Shown here one piece after another: positions 18,565 through 28,066 of a stretch of DNA of 64,000 bases. The notes below the pieces were generated by a model that did not search any database, was not told the origin of the DNA, and worked only from the letters and a program-made list of their open reading frames with translations. The position numbers and the translations under genes were made by a program. The stretch's first letter is position 1. Each line of letters starts with the position of its first letter. This DNA comes from Halobacillus aidingensis (GTDB lineage Bacteria > Bacillota > Bacilli > Bacillales > Halobacillaceae). Where the stretch lies: NCBI RefSeq assembly GCF_900104185.1, contig NZ_FNIZ01000010.1:1-64000 (forward strand), in the 5' to 3' direction.

Positions 18565-19221
18565 ATGCCTAAAGTAAGACAAGATGCCTGGTCTCATGAA
18601 GATGATCTATTATTAGCTGAAACCGTTCTGAGACATATACGGGAAGGAAGCACACAATTGAAAGCTTTTGATGAAGTCGGTGATATTTTAAACCGTACTT
18701 CCGCTGCCTGCGGGTTTAGATGGAATGCAGAAGTCCGACAAAAGTATGAACAGGCCGTTGAGCTTGCGAAGAAACAACGAAAAGAGAAAAAGCGGAAAGA
18801 AGCGAAGCAGCAACCTGTCTATCAAAGACCTCAGGCTCCTGTTGTGTATCAAGCAGAAATAGAGGAAGAAGACTATTTACTTCCTGAGCCGGCTACCTCA
18901 GAAATCCATGAGGAGAAGCGAACTCATCAAGAACTTGGTTTAGAAGACATCATTGCTTATTTGACGGACCTTAAACAAGAGAGTACAAATTCCGGATCTC
19001 TTCAAATCCGACTATCTAAACTAGAACGTCAAAACAAAGAGTTAGCAGAACAAAACCAGCAATTAAGTGGACAGCTTGAAGCCATGACCGAAGATTACCA
19101 GGCTTTGATTCAAATTATGGACCGTGCTAGAAAAATGGTCATGTTTGATGATTCTGATCATGCTTACAAACCTCAATTCCGCATGGAGAAAAACGGGAAT
19201 CTCGAAAACCTTGCACGCTAA
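18565..19221 (+). CDS. rsfA: RsfA-family prespore transcription regulator
   Basis: The N-terminal 60 residues form a Myb/SANT-like DNA-binding domain (RQDAWSHEDDLLLAETVLRHIREG) with the CGFRWNAEVRQKYE segment characteristic of the RsfA/YlbO family. A basic KKQRKEKKRKEAK stretch follows, then an acidic linker and a coiled coil (about 155-195). RsfA in B. subtilis modulates sigma-F-dependent genes in the forespore. The start was chosen at MPKVRQDAW because AGGAG lies 8 bases upstream; the longer frame overlaps rarA. It follows rarA after about 80 bp and is closed by the hairpin at 19319. Whether it is RsfA itself or the paralogue cannot be settled here. Confidence 0.82.
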   Translation: MPKVRQDAWSHEDDLLLAETVLRHIREGSTQLKAFDEVGDILNRTSAACGFRWNAEVRQKYEQAVELAKKQRKEKKRKEAKQQPVYQRPQAPVVYQAEIEEEDYLLPEPATSEIHEEKRTHQELGLEDIIAYLTDLKQESTNSGSLQIRLSKLERQNKELAEQNQQLSGQLEAMTEDYQALIQIMDRARKMVMFDDSDHAYKPQFRMEKNGNLENLAR

Positions 19222-19318
19222 TCAGATAAAGGTCGCGTGTGTCTGAGCAATGGAGCGGGACGTCGCTCCATAAGTCAATTTTCACACAGTTAATTGTTTT
19301 ATCATTGCATTGACCATT

Positions 19319-19352
19319 AAAAAAGCGTTTCCCTGATAGGGAAACGCTTTTG
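19319..19352 (+). terminator. Terminator of rarA-rsfA
   Basis: The arms AAGCGTTTCCC/GGGAAACGCTT with a 4-base loop are flanked by A- and T-runs. It sits about 100 bp after the rsfA stop; the sequence between has no other feature I can name. Confidence 0.87.
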
Positions 19353-19386
19353 TTATTTAATCACATTGATTTTTAGTAAAGAGCAA

Positions 19387-19592
19387 TTAAAAAGACCAAT
19401 CCCAATTGTGCCGTCGTATCATGAGTTTTGAACCCGCTCTAGGCAGGTGGGTGCCCTGTTCCACATTTCTTGCGTCCTCCCATCAATGATGGTTATGAGG
19501 CATGCATTCCATGTGGAAACACCAGGCTCCCGTTTCAAAAATGTTCGGTCAAAACGTACATTCGAACAACGTACACATCAGGATTGGTCTCT
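19387..19592 (-). ncRNA. ssrS: 6S RNA (SsrS/BsrB-like)
   Basis: On the minus strand the sequence begins AGACCAATCCTGATGTG and ends GGATTGGTCTTTTT. These ends form a 10-bp closing stem (19581-19590 with 19393-19402), and the T-run after it can serve as terminator. The CCTGATGTGT start resembles Firmicute 6S RNA as I remember it, and the approximately 205-nt size fits. A large bubble in the middle between GTTTCCACAT-type and ATGTGGAAC arms is visible. In B. subtilis the 6S RNA gene bsrB lies beside aspS, as here. 6S RNA mimics an open promoter and binds the housekeeping RNA polymerase holoenzyme. Confidence 0.87.
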
Positions 19593-19653
19593 TTAATTTT
19601 GTAATGTAATCTTAGCATATAACAAAAACAGAATCAACAATTAACCAACACAT

Positions 19654-21435
19654 TTATTCATCTGAGTCAGACTGACTAGATGGCTTCAACTGCAGGTGAA
19701 GTTCATCAAGCTGTGCTTCACTGACAGGTCCCGGAGCGTTTGTCATAGGATCTTGGGCTGACGCCGTTTTCGGGAACAAGATGGTGTCACGCAAGTTGGT
19801 ACGGCCGGCTAAAAGCATGACAAGCCTGTCCAGTCCAAAGGCAATCCCACCGTGTGGCGGCGTACCATATTCTAATGCTTCAAGAAGGAATCCAAATTGT
19901 TCATTCGCTTCTTCCTGGCTGAAACCAAGCACTTCGAACATCTCCTGCTGCATGTCTTTTTCAAAGATACGCAAGGAACCTCCACCAAGTTCATAACCAT
20001 TAAGAACAATATCGTAGGCTTCTGCACGGACGTGTTTTGGATTTTTCTTCAGTTCATCCATACGGCCGCCCGCAGGCATCGTAAACGGGTGGTGCGCCGC
20101 ATGATAACGGCCTTCATCTTCATCATACTCAAATAGTGGCCAGTCCGTAACCCAAAGGAAGTTGAACTTGGTCTCATCAATTAAGTCTAAGCGACGCGCA
20201 AGCTTTTGCCGTAATGCTCCTAGACTGTCATGAACAACGGAGGTTTGATCCGCTACAAAGAGAAGAAGGTCCCCATCTTTTGCAGCCATCTTTTCTTTGA
20301 TTGATGCCACCTCTTCTTCAGAGAAGAATTTCGCAATCGGTCCATTGAACTCCCCGTCTTTCACTTTCAACCATGCCAATCCTTTGGCTCCATAAACTTT
20401 GACATCTTCTGTCATTTTATCAATATCTTTTCGGGAAAACTCATCGGCTTTCCCTTCCACGTTAATGGCGCTTACTTGGCCGCCGGAAGCAACGGCTCCG
20501 CTAAAGACTTTAAAACCGGAGTTCTTTACATCTTCAGAAAGATTCACTAATTCAAGGCCGAAGCGGGTATCAGGCTTATCAGAACCATACCGTTCCATCG
20601 CCTCATCATAAGGCATACGAAGGAACGGTGTTTCGATTTCCTGGCCTTTCACTTCTTTCATAACCCGCTTCATCATACGCTCTGTCATGGCCATGATATC
20701 TTCTGTCGTCATGAATGAAGTCTCAATATCGACTTGTGTGAATTCAGGCTGACGGTCAGCGCGCAAGTCTTCATCACGGAAACAGCGGACAATCTGGTAA
20801 TACCTCTCGAACCCTGACATCATCAGCAGCTGTTTGAAAAGCTGAGGTGATTGAGGCAATGCATAGAATTCACCTTCATGAACCCGGCTCGGAACAAGGT
20901 AGTCACGCGCTCCTTCTGGTGTGCTCTTCGTAAGCATCGGCGTTTCCATATCTAAAAATTCTTCCTCATTTAAGAAATTACGAATCGACTGGGTCGTTTG
21001 GTGACGCATTTTAAACGTCTCCTGCATTTCCTTTCTTCTCAAATCCAAGTAGCGGTATTTAAGACGAAGATCTTCGGATACCTCTGATTGATCTTCAATC
21101 ATGAATGGTGGTGTCTTCGCTTTGTTAAGAATCGTCAATTCCTTTGCAGCTACTTCAATTTCCCCAGTGCCTAGGTTGCTATTGACGGTTTGAGCATCCC
21201 GTGCAACAACAGTCCCTTTAACTTCAAGGACATATTCGCTACGGACATTCTCAGCCTTCTCCAGAGCTTCACCGGAAGTCTCAGGATTGAAAACGACCTG
21301 TACTAAGCCTGAACGGTCTCTTAAATCGATGAAAATCAAACCACCTAGATCACGGCGTTTTTGTACCCATCCCTTAAGTGTGACCTCTTGTTCCAGATGT
21401 TCTCTGCGTAAAGATCCGCATTTTGTTCTTACCAT
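19654..21435 (-). CDS. aspS: Aspartyl-tRNA synthetase
   Basis: This 593-residue bacterial-type class IIb synthetase has an N-terminal OB anticodon-binding domain (about 1-105, [19 protein letters not shown]). The catalytic core contains [16 protein letters not shown], the bacterial GAD insertion lies at about 290-420, and motif 3 is [10 protein letters not shown]. The residue after RRD is Leu, the state I associate with discriminating bacterial AspRS; this is a weak indication. The gene begins 1 bp after the hisS stop and shares its T-box-controlled transcript. Confidence 0.97.
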   Translation of the reverse strand: MVRTKCGSLRREHLEQEVTLKGWVQKRRDLGGLIFIDLRDRSGLVQVVFNPETSGEALEKAENVRSEYVLEVKGTVVARDAQTVNSNLGTGEIEVAAKELTILNKAKTPPFMIEDQSEVSEDLRLKYRYLDLRRKEMQETFKMRHQTTQSIRNFLNEEEFLDMETPMLTKSTPEGARDYLVPSRVHEGEFYALPQSPQLFKQLLMMSGFERYYQIVRCFRDEDLRADRQPEFTQVDIETSFMTTEDIMAMTERMMKRVMKEVKGQEIETPFLRMPYDEAMERYGSDKPDTRFGLELVNLSEDVKNSGFKVFSGAVASGGQVSAINVEGKADEFSRKDIDKMTEDVKVYGAKGLAWLKVKDGEFNGPIAKFFSEEEVASIKEKMAAKDGDLLLFVADQTSVVHDSLGALRQKLARRLDLIDETKFNFLWVTDWPLFEYDEDEGRYHAAHHPFTMPAGGRMDELKKNPKHVRAEAYDIVLNGYELGGGSLRIFEKDMQQEMFEVLGFSQEEANEQFGFLLEALEYGTPPHGGIAFGLDRLVMLLAGRTNLRDTILFPKTASAQDPMTNAPGPVSEAQLDELHLQLKPSSQSDSDE

Positions 21436-21436
21436 C

Positions 21437-22717
21437 TTATTTGCCTCCTGTCAGTTCTTTCTTCATATGTTCGATGATGCCATCAAGAGCCACCTCTTGT
21501 TGCTCGCCTGATGCCATGTTTTTAACATTAATGACCCCATTCTCAAGTTCCTGATCACCAAGGACAAGTACAAATTTACTGCCAAGACGATCAGCCGCTT
21601 TGAACTGGGCTTTCATCTTCTTCCCTAAGTAATCCTTGTCCACTTGAATGCCAGCACGGCGTAATTCATCCGTTAACTTTACAGCTGTACGATTCGCCTC
21701 ATCGCCCAGAGAAACAAAGAATACATCTAACCCCTCATCCGTAGGGAGTTCAACATTTTCTGCTTCCAAAGCCATCAACAAGCGCTCAATACTCATGGCA
21801 AAACCGATTCCAGATGTTTCAGGACCACCCACTTCTTGAACTAAACCTGTATAACGACCCCCGCCACTCAGTGTCGTAATGGCTCCGAAACCTTCAGCTT
21901 CACTCATTATTTCAAAAGCGGTGTGATTGTAATAATCAAGCCCGCGGACAAGGTTTGGATCGACGACATAATCAATGTCCATCACATCCAAATACTGTTT
22001 CACTTGTTCAAAGTAACCTTTGGAATAATCATTCAAGTATTCAAGAATGGAAGGAGCTGTTTCCATTGCCGGATGTTCACGGTCTTTCTTACAATCCAGA
22101 ACTCTAAGTGGATTTTGATCAAGCCGCACTTGACAATCCGCGCAAAGTTCCTCCCGGTGTGGATCAAAGTGACGCACCAAAGCTGCTCGGTGTGCCTCCC
22201 TGCTTTCTTGGTCGCCAAGGCTGTTCACGACTAGTTTCAAGGATCGCAGACCTAGTTCTCTGTAAGAGTTCAGCGCTAGGGAAAGCACTTCTGCATCAAT
22301 AGCAGGATCATCACTGCCTAGGGCTTCGATACCAAACTGTACAAACTGCCTCATTCTTCCTTGTTGAGGTCGTTCATAGCGGAACATTGGACCCATGTAG
22401 AAGTATTTGGTCGGCTGGTTCGGTAAACCATAAACTTTATTCTGTACATAAGAACGAACGACAGAAGCTGTTCCCTCAGGTCTCAAGGTGATGCTTCTTC
22501 CTCCTCGATCTTCAAACGTGTACATTTCTTTTTGGACGATGTCTGTACTATCCCCGACACCTCGTTGGAAAAGCTCGGTATGTTCAAAAATCGGCGTTCT
22601 GATTTCTTTATAATGATAGCGACGGCATAGGTCTGCTAATTGTTCTTCTACATACTGCCATTTTTCAGATGTACCAGGCAGAATATCCTGCGTACCACGA
22701 GGGGCATTCATACTCAT
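21437..22717 (-). CDS. hisS: Histidyl-tRNA synthetase
   Basis: This 426-residue class IIa enzyme starts with the family tag PRGTQDILP. It shows motif 2 in [18 protein letters not shown], the histidine-specific [13 protein letters not shown] block near residue 260, and the C-terminal anticodon-binding domain with [17 protein letters not shown] site lies 6 bases before the first ATG (MSMNAPRG). It is followed by aspS with no gap. The leader upstream is a T-box whose specifier reads better as aspartate than histidine (see findings). Confidence 0.97.
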   Translation of the reverse strand: MSMNAPRGTQDILPGTSEKWQYVEEQLADLCRRYHYKEIRTPIFEHTELFQRGVGDSTDIVQKEMYTFEDRGGRSITLRPEGTASVVRSYVQNKVYGLPNQPTKYFYMGPMFRYERPQQGRMRQFVQFGIEALGSDDPAIDAEVLSLALNSYRELGLRSLKLVVNSLGDQESREAHRAALVRHFDPHREELCADCQVRLDQNPLRVLDCKKDREHPAMETAPSILEYLNDYSKGYFEQVKQYLDVMDIDYVVDPNLVRGLDYYNHTAFEIMSEAEGFGAITTLSGGGRYTGLVQEVGGPETSGIGFAMSIERLLMALEAENVELPTDEGLDVFFVSLGDEANRTAVKLTDELRRAGIQVDKDYLGKKMKAQFKAADRLGSKFVLVLGDQELENGVINVKNMASGEQQEVALDGIIEHMKKELTGGK

Positions 22718-22756
22718 TTCTAACTCCTCCTAACGAAATAAACCATTTTTTACCAC

Positions 22757-23025
22757 AAAAAATCCCGTCCCTTTTCCGCACTTGCGAAAAAGGGACGGGA
22801 TTACCCGCGTTGCCACCCTGATTTGAGGCTTAAGAGCCTCCACTCAAAACAGTTAACGCCTGTGTACGTCTACACCTACTCTCATTTCGATGTAGAACCT
22901 AAGAAACGTCTTTCATCAGAATATAACGATCGAATGCTTTCAGCCTAAGGCATTCGTTCTCTGTCCGCATGGAATCTGACTACTTTTTTCCTCAATGGTT
23001 TTGTTCGAATCATTTTAGAATTGAT
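22757..23025 (-). promoter_or_regulatory. T-box leader of hisS-aspS
   Basis: The T-box sequence AGGGTGGCAACGCGGGT (minus strand, 22803-22819), the distal loop GGCTGAAA and an intrinsic terminator with AATCCCGTCCCTTTT-type arms (22757-22802) are all visible. Aligned with the alaS leader of the same window, GAAAGAC occupies the place of GAAAGCT, 23 versus 22 bases after the distal loop. The specifier is therefore probably GAC (22908-22910), an aspartate codon. A CAT triplet at 22890-22892 is the histidine alternative but does not align. Confidence 0.9.
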
Positions 23026-23031
23026 TATAAT

Positions 23032-23059
23032 CATATAATCTCCGTCAACCTTATGTCAA
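23032..23059 (-). promoter_or_regulatory. Probable promoter of the hisS-aspS leader
   Basis: On the minus strand TTGACA (23054-23059) is followed after 16 bp by TATATG (23032-23037). A second TTGACG and a TATAAT lie close by but only 13 bp apart, so the exact pairing is uncertain. Confidence 0.6.
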
Positions 23060-23164
23060 GTTTATGGCCACAAATTAATAAGATCAATCTTTTTCCTATG
23101 GAGAAGGATATTTGCTGTATTTGTCGAATAGTGAAAGGAGACTGTTGAGGAGGTGGAATATTTT

Positions 23165-24673
23165 TTGAAAAAAGGCATAATTTTCTTCATTTTTATTCTA
23201 GGAGTTCTTACCATTTTTGAAACTCCCCCCGTGTATGCAGACAAAGCGGTGATCCAGGTCGATCACTTGAATGTAAGAACAGGACCTGGAACGAATTACG
23301 ACCGTATTGGCAAGGTACATACAGGGGAAACGTACACAATTTTAGAAGAGAAAGACAATTGGCTCAAAATTAATCGAAGCGGGAAAGACGGCTGGGTCGC
23401 CAAATGGCTGACAAAAGTAAAAGCTGAGCAAGCCACAAACGACCGCCATTATTCCAAGTATGATTATCTAAGGATTCGATCCGCTCCGAATCTGGATGGG
23501 AAAATTAAAGGCTACTTGATGAAGGGCGATCTTGTAAAGCCAAAGAAGACGGACGGGAAATGGGTCTATGTACAAAAAGGAAATACGAGTGGCTGGGTGC
23601 ATGGAGACTATCTGACGAAAGAAAATAGAGAAGCTCATGAACCTCAAAAAGACGAGAAAGCAGATGAGGACCAATCATCTACCGTCAAAGGAAAAGTGGA
23701 GGTAGGAACAGCCGTTCTAAATGTCAGAAGTGAAAACTCGACGCGAGGTCGAATCCTTACAAAAATACGTAAAGGTGAAACTTATGCATACATAGCGAAG
23801 AAAGACCGCTGGTATCAAATTAAGTACAGCAGCGGAAAGACCGGGTGGGTAGCCGGTTGGCTTGTGAATGAAACAGACACCGATCAAACGAACACCCCTG
23901 CTTCAAAAAACACCTATGTATCTTTGAACTATAACGGAACGAATTTGAGATCAGGCCCATCTACCAATTACAAAATCGTTGGTCGTGGCCACAAAGGCGA
24001 CCGATTTGAAGTCTTAAGCAAAGAAGGACAATGGTATAAGATCTCATATGACAATAAAACAGCTTACGTGGCTGGATGGATTGTAGAAGAGGTAAATAAA
24101 GAAAGTGTTGCCACACCAACGGCAACTTCAAACTCCCTTAAAGGGAAAACCATTATGATCGATGCAGGACACGGAGGACGCGACCCTGGGGCAGTTGGAA
24201 GAAGTGGAAGTTACGAAAAGACATTAACGCTGGATACGGCTTTTCTTCTTAAAAGCCAGCTGGAAAGCAAAGGAGCCAAAGTGCTGATGACCAGGACGAA
24301 TGATCAGTACATCTCCCTTTCCATCCGTACGTTCCATTCAAACCGTTCCAATGCCGATGCTTTCATTAGTTTGCATTACAATGCGGCACCATTGAATGTT
24401 ATTGCCAGAGGACTAAATAGTTACTATTACTCTTCTAAAGACAAAGCACTTGCAGCTTCTTTGCAGACATCCATGGTTGCTCATACAGGTCTGAGGGATC
24501 GGGGTACGAAAAAAGGTAACTTCCATGTCATCAGAGAAAACAATAAGCCCTCTGTTCTATTAGAACTTGGCTTCCTATCTGATGCAAGAGAAGAACAAAC
24601 CGTCAATACCCGTTCTTATCAAATGAAAGCCAGTCAAGGAATCACCGAAGGTTTAATCAATCACTTCAACTAG
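23165..24673 (+). CDS. yrvJ: Secreted N-acetylmuramoyl-L-alanine amidase with SH3b repeats (YrvJ-like)
   Basis: This is an exported cell-wall hydrolase. A signal peptide (MKKGIIFFIFILGVL... cleaved near VYA-DK, residue 25) is followed by four bacterial SH3 domains: about 26-85, 95-150, 175-230 and 245-300, each with an LNVRTGPGTNY-like or related LRSGPSTNY core and a GWVA/GWVH end. The C-terminal Amidase_3 domain (about 325-502) has zinc ligands in DAGHGG, YEKTL and SLHYNA, and the catalytic Glu in LLELGFLS. The start is TTG, 9-10 bases after GAGGAGGTG; the GTG four codons earlier falls inside that site. It is monocistronic with a terminator. Confidence 0.92.
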   Translation: MKKGIIFFIFILGVLTIFETPPVYADKAVIQVDHLNVRTGPGTNYDRIGKVHTGETYTILEEKDNWLKINRSGKDGWVAKWLTKVKAEQATNDRHYSKYDYLRIRSAPNLDGKIKGYLMKGDLVKPKKTDGKWVYVQKGNTSGWVHGDYLTKENREAHEPQKDEKADEDQSSTVKGKVEVGTAVLNVRSENSTRGRILTKIRKGETYAYIAKKDRWYQIKYSSGKTGWVAGWLVNETDTDQTNTPASKNTYVSLNYNGTNLRSGPSTNYKIVGRGHKGDRFEVLSKEGQWYKISYDNKTAYVAGWIVEEVNKESVATPTATSNSLKGKTIMIDAGHGGRDPGAVGRSGSYEKTLTLDTAFLLKSQLESKGAKVLMTRTNDQYISLSIRTFHSNRSNADAFISLHYNAAPLNVIARGLNSYYYSSKDKALAASLQTSMVAHTGLRDRGTKKGNFHVIRENNKPSVLLELGFLSDAREEQTVNTRSYQMKASQGITEGLINHFN

Positions 24674-24710
24674 TATGTAAGGTTCATTATAAATTTGACT
24701 GTGCCATACT

Positions 24711-24744
24711 AAAAAAGCTGTACTCGATATGAGTACAGCTTTTC
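24711..24744. terminator. Bidirectional terminator between the amidase gene and dtd
   Basis: The arms AAAAGCTGTACTC/GAGTACAGCTTTT surround a 5-base loop, with A- and T-runs on both sides. It lies between two converging genes and can serve both. Confidence 0.9.
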
Positions 24745-25191
24745 TTATCGTTCTTTACTGTCGATGATTAATGTCACAGGACCTGAATTGGTCAGTTGAA
24801 CGTCCATCATTGCACCAAATTGTCCCGTTTCCACTTTAACACCTTCATGTTCCACCATCTTATTAAAAGATTCATACAACTCTTCAGCTTGGTCCGGCTT
24901 CGCTGCCTGCATGAAGTTGGGGCGACGCCCTTTCCTGCAATCCCCGTATAAAGTGAATTGAGAAATTGAGAGCATCTGGCCGCCTAAATCAACCAATGAA
25001 TGATTCATTTTTCCATCTTTATCTTCAAAAATCCGCAAGTATGGAATCTTTTTAGCTAAATACCGTGCATCTTCTTCTGTATCCTCATGAGTCACACCTA
25101 ATAAAACGACAAGGCCCTGATCTATGGTACCTACGGCTTGTTCCTCAACGGCGACAGAGGCGTTTACAGCTCTTTGAATAACTGCTTTCAT
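24745..25191 (-). CDS. dtd: D-aminoacyl-tRNA deacylase
   Basis: This 148-residue enzyme hydrolyses D-aminoacyl-tRNAs. Both DTD signatures are visible: the [17 protein letters not shown] block (residues about 78-94) and the cross-subunit Gly-cisPro motif [10 protein letters not shown] at the C-terminus. It acts as a dimer with active sites at the interface. The gene starts 20 bp after rel with the same orientation and is very likely co-transcribed, as in B. subtilis. Confidence 0.97.
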   Translation of the reverse strand: MKAVIQRAVNASVAVEEQAVGTIDQGLVVLLGVTHEDTEEDARYLAKKIPYLRIFEDKDGKMNHSLVDLGGQMLSISQFTLYGDCRKGRRPNFMQAAKPDQAEELYESFNKMVEHEGVKVETGQFGAMMDVQLTNSGPVTLIIDSKER

Positions 25192-25211
25192 CGTAGATTC
25201 CCCTTTTACTT

Positions 25212-27416
25212 CTATTGCATGACACGACGAACCGTGTACACTTCCTGAATTTGTTTGATCCGCTCGACAATCTTCCGTAAATGGTTTGTATTCTGTATTA
25301 AAATGGTAATATGAATGGTCGCCATTTTATTGCGGTCTGACTTTCCTGAGACTGCGGTAATATTCGTTTTCGTTTCATTGACTGCTTGAAGGACTTCATT
25401 AAGCAGACCACGTCGATCATACCCCCAAATCTCAAGATCCACATGATACTGTTTGGAATCCGTGACTGAAGTCTCCCATTTAACAGGTAATAGACGTGTC
25501 TGCGCTTCTTCTGTATGCACGTTAGGACAGTCGCTTCTGTGGACAGATACTCCTCGTCCTTTTGTAATGTAACCGACAATCTCATCGCCAGGTACTGGGT
25601 TACAGCATTTGGATAGACGCACAAGAAGATTGTCCACCCCTTCCACTCGTACTCCTGAATCCTTTTTACCGGTTTTTGCCGGTGTTTTAATTTCAGTTGT
25701 ATTCACATCAGCAAGTGTCTGCTCCAGGTCCTGTTCCTGCTGCTTCTTCTTCCTGATTTTCTCAGTTAACCGAGTAGCAATTTGAGCGGCTGTAATTCCC
25801 TGATATCCAACAGCAGCAAACATGTCTTCCTCGTTTGCGAAATTGAACTTTTCAGACACACGATTCAAGTTATCTGTCGTGTACACATCTTTCGGTTGAA
25901 TACCGAAATTGCGAATTTCGCGCTCGACAAGTTCTTTCCCTTTAGAAATATTCTCATCTTTTTGCTGTTTCTTGAAAAATTGTTTGATCTTATTTTTCGC
26001 CTGTGATGTCTGAGCAAGCTTTATCCAGTCTTTGGAAGGTCCGTACGCATGCTTAGACGTCATGATATCAACAATGTCCCCGGTTTTCAATTCATAATCC
26101 AGAGGTTCCATCTTGCCATTCACTTTTGCACCAATCGTTTGATTTCCAACTTCCGTATGAATTCGGTAGGCAAAATCTACGGGTACGGATCCAGATGGAA
26201 GTTCAATCACGTCTCCTTTTGGTGTGAAGACATAGACCATGTCTGAAAATAAATCCACTTTAAGAGATTCCATGAACTCTTCGGCATCATGTGTTTCACT
26301 TTGCCATTCTAGAATTTCACGGAACCATGTAAGCTTCTCTTCAAACGATTGTTCAGCTGACGTCTGCTTTCCTTCTTTATAAGCCCAGTGAGCAGCGATT
26401 CCATATTCAGCAATTTCATGCATTTCGTGTGTACGGATCTGGACCTCAAGAGGATCTCCTTTTGGTCCGATTACGGTCGTATGCAGAGATTGATATAGAT
26501 TAGGCTTCGGCATGGCTATATAATCTTTAAAGCGACCCGGCATCGGTTTCCAACACGTGTGTATGATGCCGAGTACGGCATAACAATCTTTGATGCTGTT
26601 AACTGTAATTCTAACGGCTAACAAGTCATAAATTTCGTTGAACTGTTTATTCTGAAGAACCATCTTCCGGTAGATACTGTAAAGATGTTTCGGACGCCCA
26701 AATAAATCCGCATCAATGTTGACTTCCTTTAATTGAGCTCGGATTTCATCAATGACTTCCTCGATATAATGCTCCCGTTCATTCCTTTTCTGCTTCATCA
26801 AATGAACAATCCTGTAGTATTGCTGAGGATTCAAATACCGAAGGGCCGTATCTTCAAGCTCCCATTTGATCGTAGAAATACCAAGTCGATGTGCCAGAGG
26901 TGCAAAAATCTCAAGCGTTTCATTTGAAATCCGACGTTGCTTTTCAGCTGGAAGATGCTTCAAAGTGCGCATATTGTGAAGCCTGTCCGCAAGCTTAATT
27001 AAAATGACGCGCATATCTTTCGCCATAGCGACAAACATTTTCCGGTGGTTTTCGGCCTGCTGAGCTTCTTTGGATTTATACTTGATTTTACCTAATTTCG
27101 TTACGCCATCAACCAGCATCGAAACTTCTTCATTGAAGGCTTCTTCAATTTCTTTTAGGGACACATCTGTATCCTCTACGACATCATGAAGGAAACCGCC
27201 TGCGATCGTTTCCGGATCCATCTCTAAGTTCACAAGAATACCTGCTACTTGAATGGGATGGATGATGTAAGGCTCTCCTGACTTTCGGAACTGGTTGCTA
27301 TGCGCCTTTTCAGCAAATTCATAAGCACGACGAATAAACGCCAGATCTGACTCATTCAAATACTGACTCGCTTGTTCTATGACTTCTTCCGCAGTTAGAA
27401 CTGTATCTTTCGCCAT
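25212..27416 (-). CDS. rel: Bifunctional (p)ppGpp synthetase/hydrolase Rel
   Basis: This is the stringent-response enzyme. Its N-terminal HD hydrolase domain is intact ([29 protein letters not shown]), so it should degrade as well as make (p)ppGpp. The synthetase domain shows [12 protein letters not shown] and [20 protein letters not shown]. The TGS domain (about 392-453), the zinc-finger-like [15 protein letters not shown] segment and the C-terminal ACT domain complete the 734 residues. It is followed by dtd. apt lies upstream but is separated by a terminator. Confidence 0.97.
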   Translation of the reverse strand: MAKDTVLTAEEVIEQASQYLNESDLAFIRRAYEFAEKAHSNQFRKSGEPYIIHPIQVAGILVNLEMDPETIAGGFLHDVVEDTDVSLKEIEEAFNEEVSMLVDGVTKLGKIKYKSKEAQQAENHRKMFVAMAKDMRVILIKLADRLHNMRTLKHLPAEKQRRISNETLEIFAPLAHRLGISTIKWELEDTALRYLNPQQYYRIVHLMKQKRNEREHYIEEVIDEIRAQLKEVNIDADLFGRPKHLYSIYRKMVLQNKQFNEIYDLLAVRITVNSIKDCYAVLGIIHTCWKPMPGRFKDYIAMPKPNLYQSLHTTVIGPKGDPLEVQIRTHEMHEIAEYGIAAHWAYKEGKQTSAEQSFEEKLTWFREILEWQSETHDAEEFMESLKVDLFSDMVYVFTPKGDVIELPSGSVPVDFAYRIHTEVGNQTIGAKVNGKMEPLDYELKTGDIVDIMTSKHAYGPSKDWIKLAQTSQAKNKIKQFFKKQQKDENISKGKELVEREIRNFGIQPKDVYTTDNLNRVSEKFNFANEEDMFAAVGYQGITAAQIATRLTEKIRKKKQQEQDLEQTLADVNTTEIKTPAKTGKKDSGVRVEGVDNLLVRLSKCCNPVPGDEIVGYITKGRGVSVHRSDCPNVHTEEAQTRLLPVKWETSVTDSKQYHVDLEIWGYDRRGLLNEVLQAVNETKTNITAVSGKSDRNKMATIHITILIQNTNHLRKIVERIKQIQEVYTVRRVMQ

Positions 27417-27515
27417 TCAATCACCCTAGTTTCTTTAGAACTTTCAAAGTATATTTGATTAACATTATCAAAAAAAGGACTCTTCTTGTAAAGGGAAAAG
27501 CCCAATCATCAATTG

Positions 27516-27551
27516 TAAAACAAAGAGCGCCCCTGAAAAGGGCACTCTTTC
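27516..27551 (-). terminator. Terminator of apt
   Basis: The arms AAAGAG(c)GCCC / GGGC(a)CTCTTT each have one unpaired base and enclose a short loop, followed on the minus strand by GTTTTAC. It closes the recJ-apt unit. Confidence 0.75.
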
Positions 27552-27553
27552 CA

Positions 27554-28066
27554 TTAATATTGCATTAAAGTAAGGACGTCATGTCCATCCAATTTGCTGC
27601 GGCCATCTAAGTATGTGAGTTCAATCAAGAACGCACATCCAGCTACTTCTCCGCCCAACTGCTCGACAAGATCGATGGTAGCTTCGATTGTACCACCAGT
27701 GGCAAGAAGGTCATCGATAATCAACACTCGTTGACCAGGCTTAATCGCGTCTTTATGAATCGTCAATACATCTTTTCCGTATTCCAGGCCATAATCCACT
27801 TTAATCGTCTCGCGTGGAAGCTTTCCTTCTTTACGAACAGGTGCAAAGCCGATTTCCAACGCATAAGAGACTGGGCATCCGACGATGAACCCGCGTGCCT
27901 CCGGTCCTACTACGATATCGATTTCTTTATCTTTTGCGTATTCTACAATTTCATCAACCGCTGCTTTGAATGCCGGCCCATTGTCCATCAATGGAGTGAT
28001 GTCCTTAAATTGGACACCTTCTTTCGGCCAATCTTCAACGATCGCAATATGCTCTTTATAATCCAT
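27554..28066 (-). CDS. apt: Adenine phosphoribosyltransferase
   Basis: This 170-residue purine-salvage enzyme makes AMP from adenine and PRPP. The PRPP-binding motif [13 protein letters not shown] (about 120-132) and the [10 protein letters not shown] and PVRKEGKLP segments are diagnostic. Its start overlaps the end of recJ by 11 bp, so translation is probably coupled. A terminator follows. Confidence 0.97.
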   Translation of the reverse strand: MDYKEHIAIVEDWPKEGVQFKDITPLMDNGPAFKAAVDEIVEYAKDKEIDIVVGPEARGFIVGCPVSYALEIGFAPVRKEGKLPRETIKVDYGLEYGKDVLTIHKDAIKPGQRVLIIDDLLATGGTIEATIDLVEQLGGEVAGCAFLIELTYLDGRSKLDGHDVLTLMQY

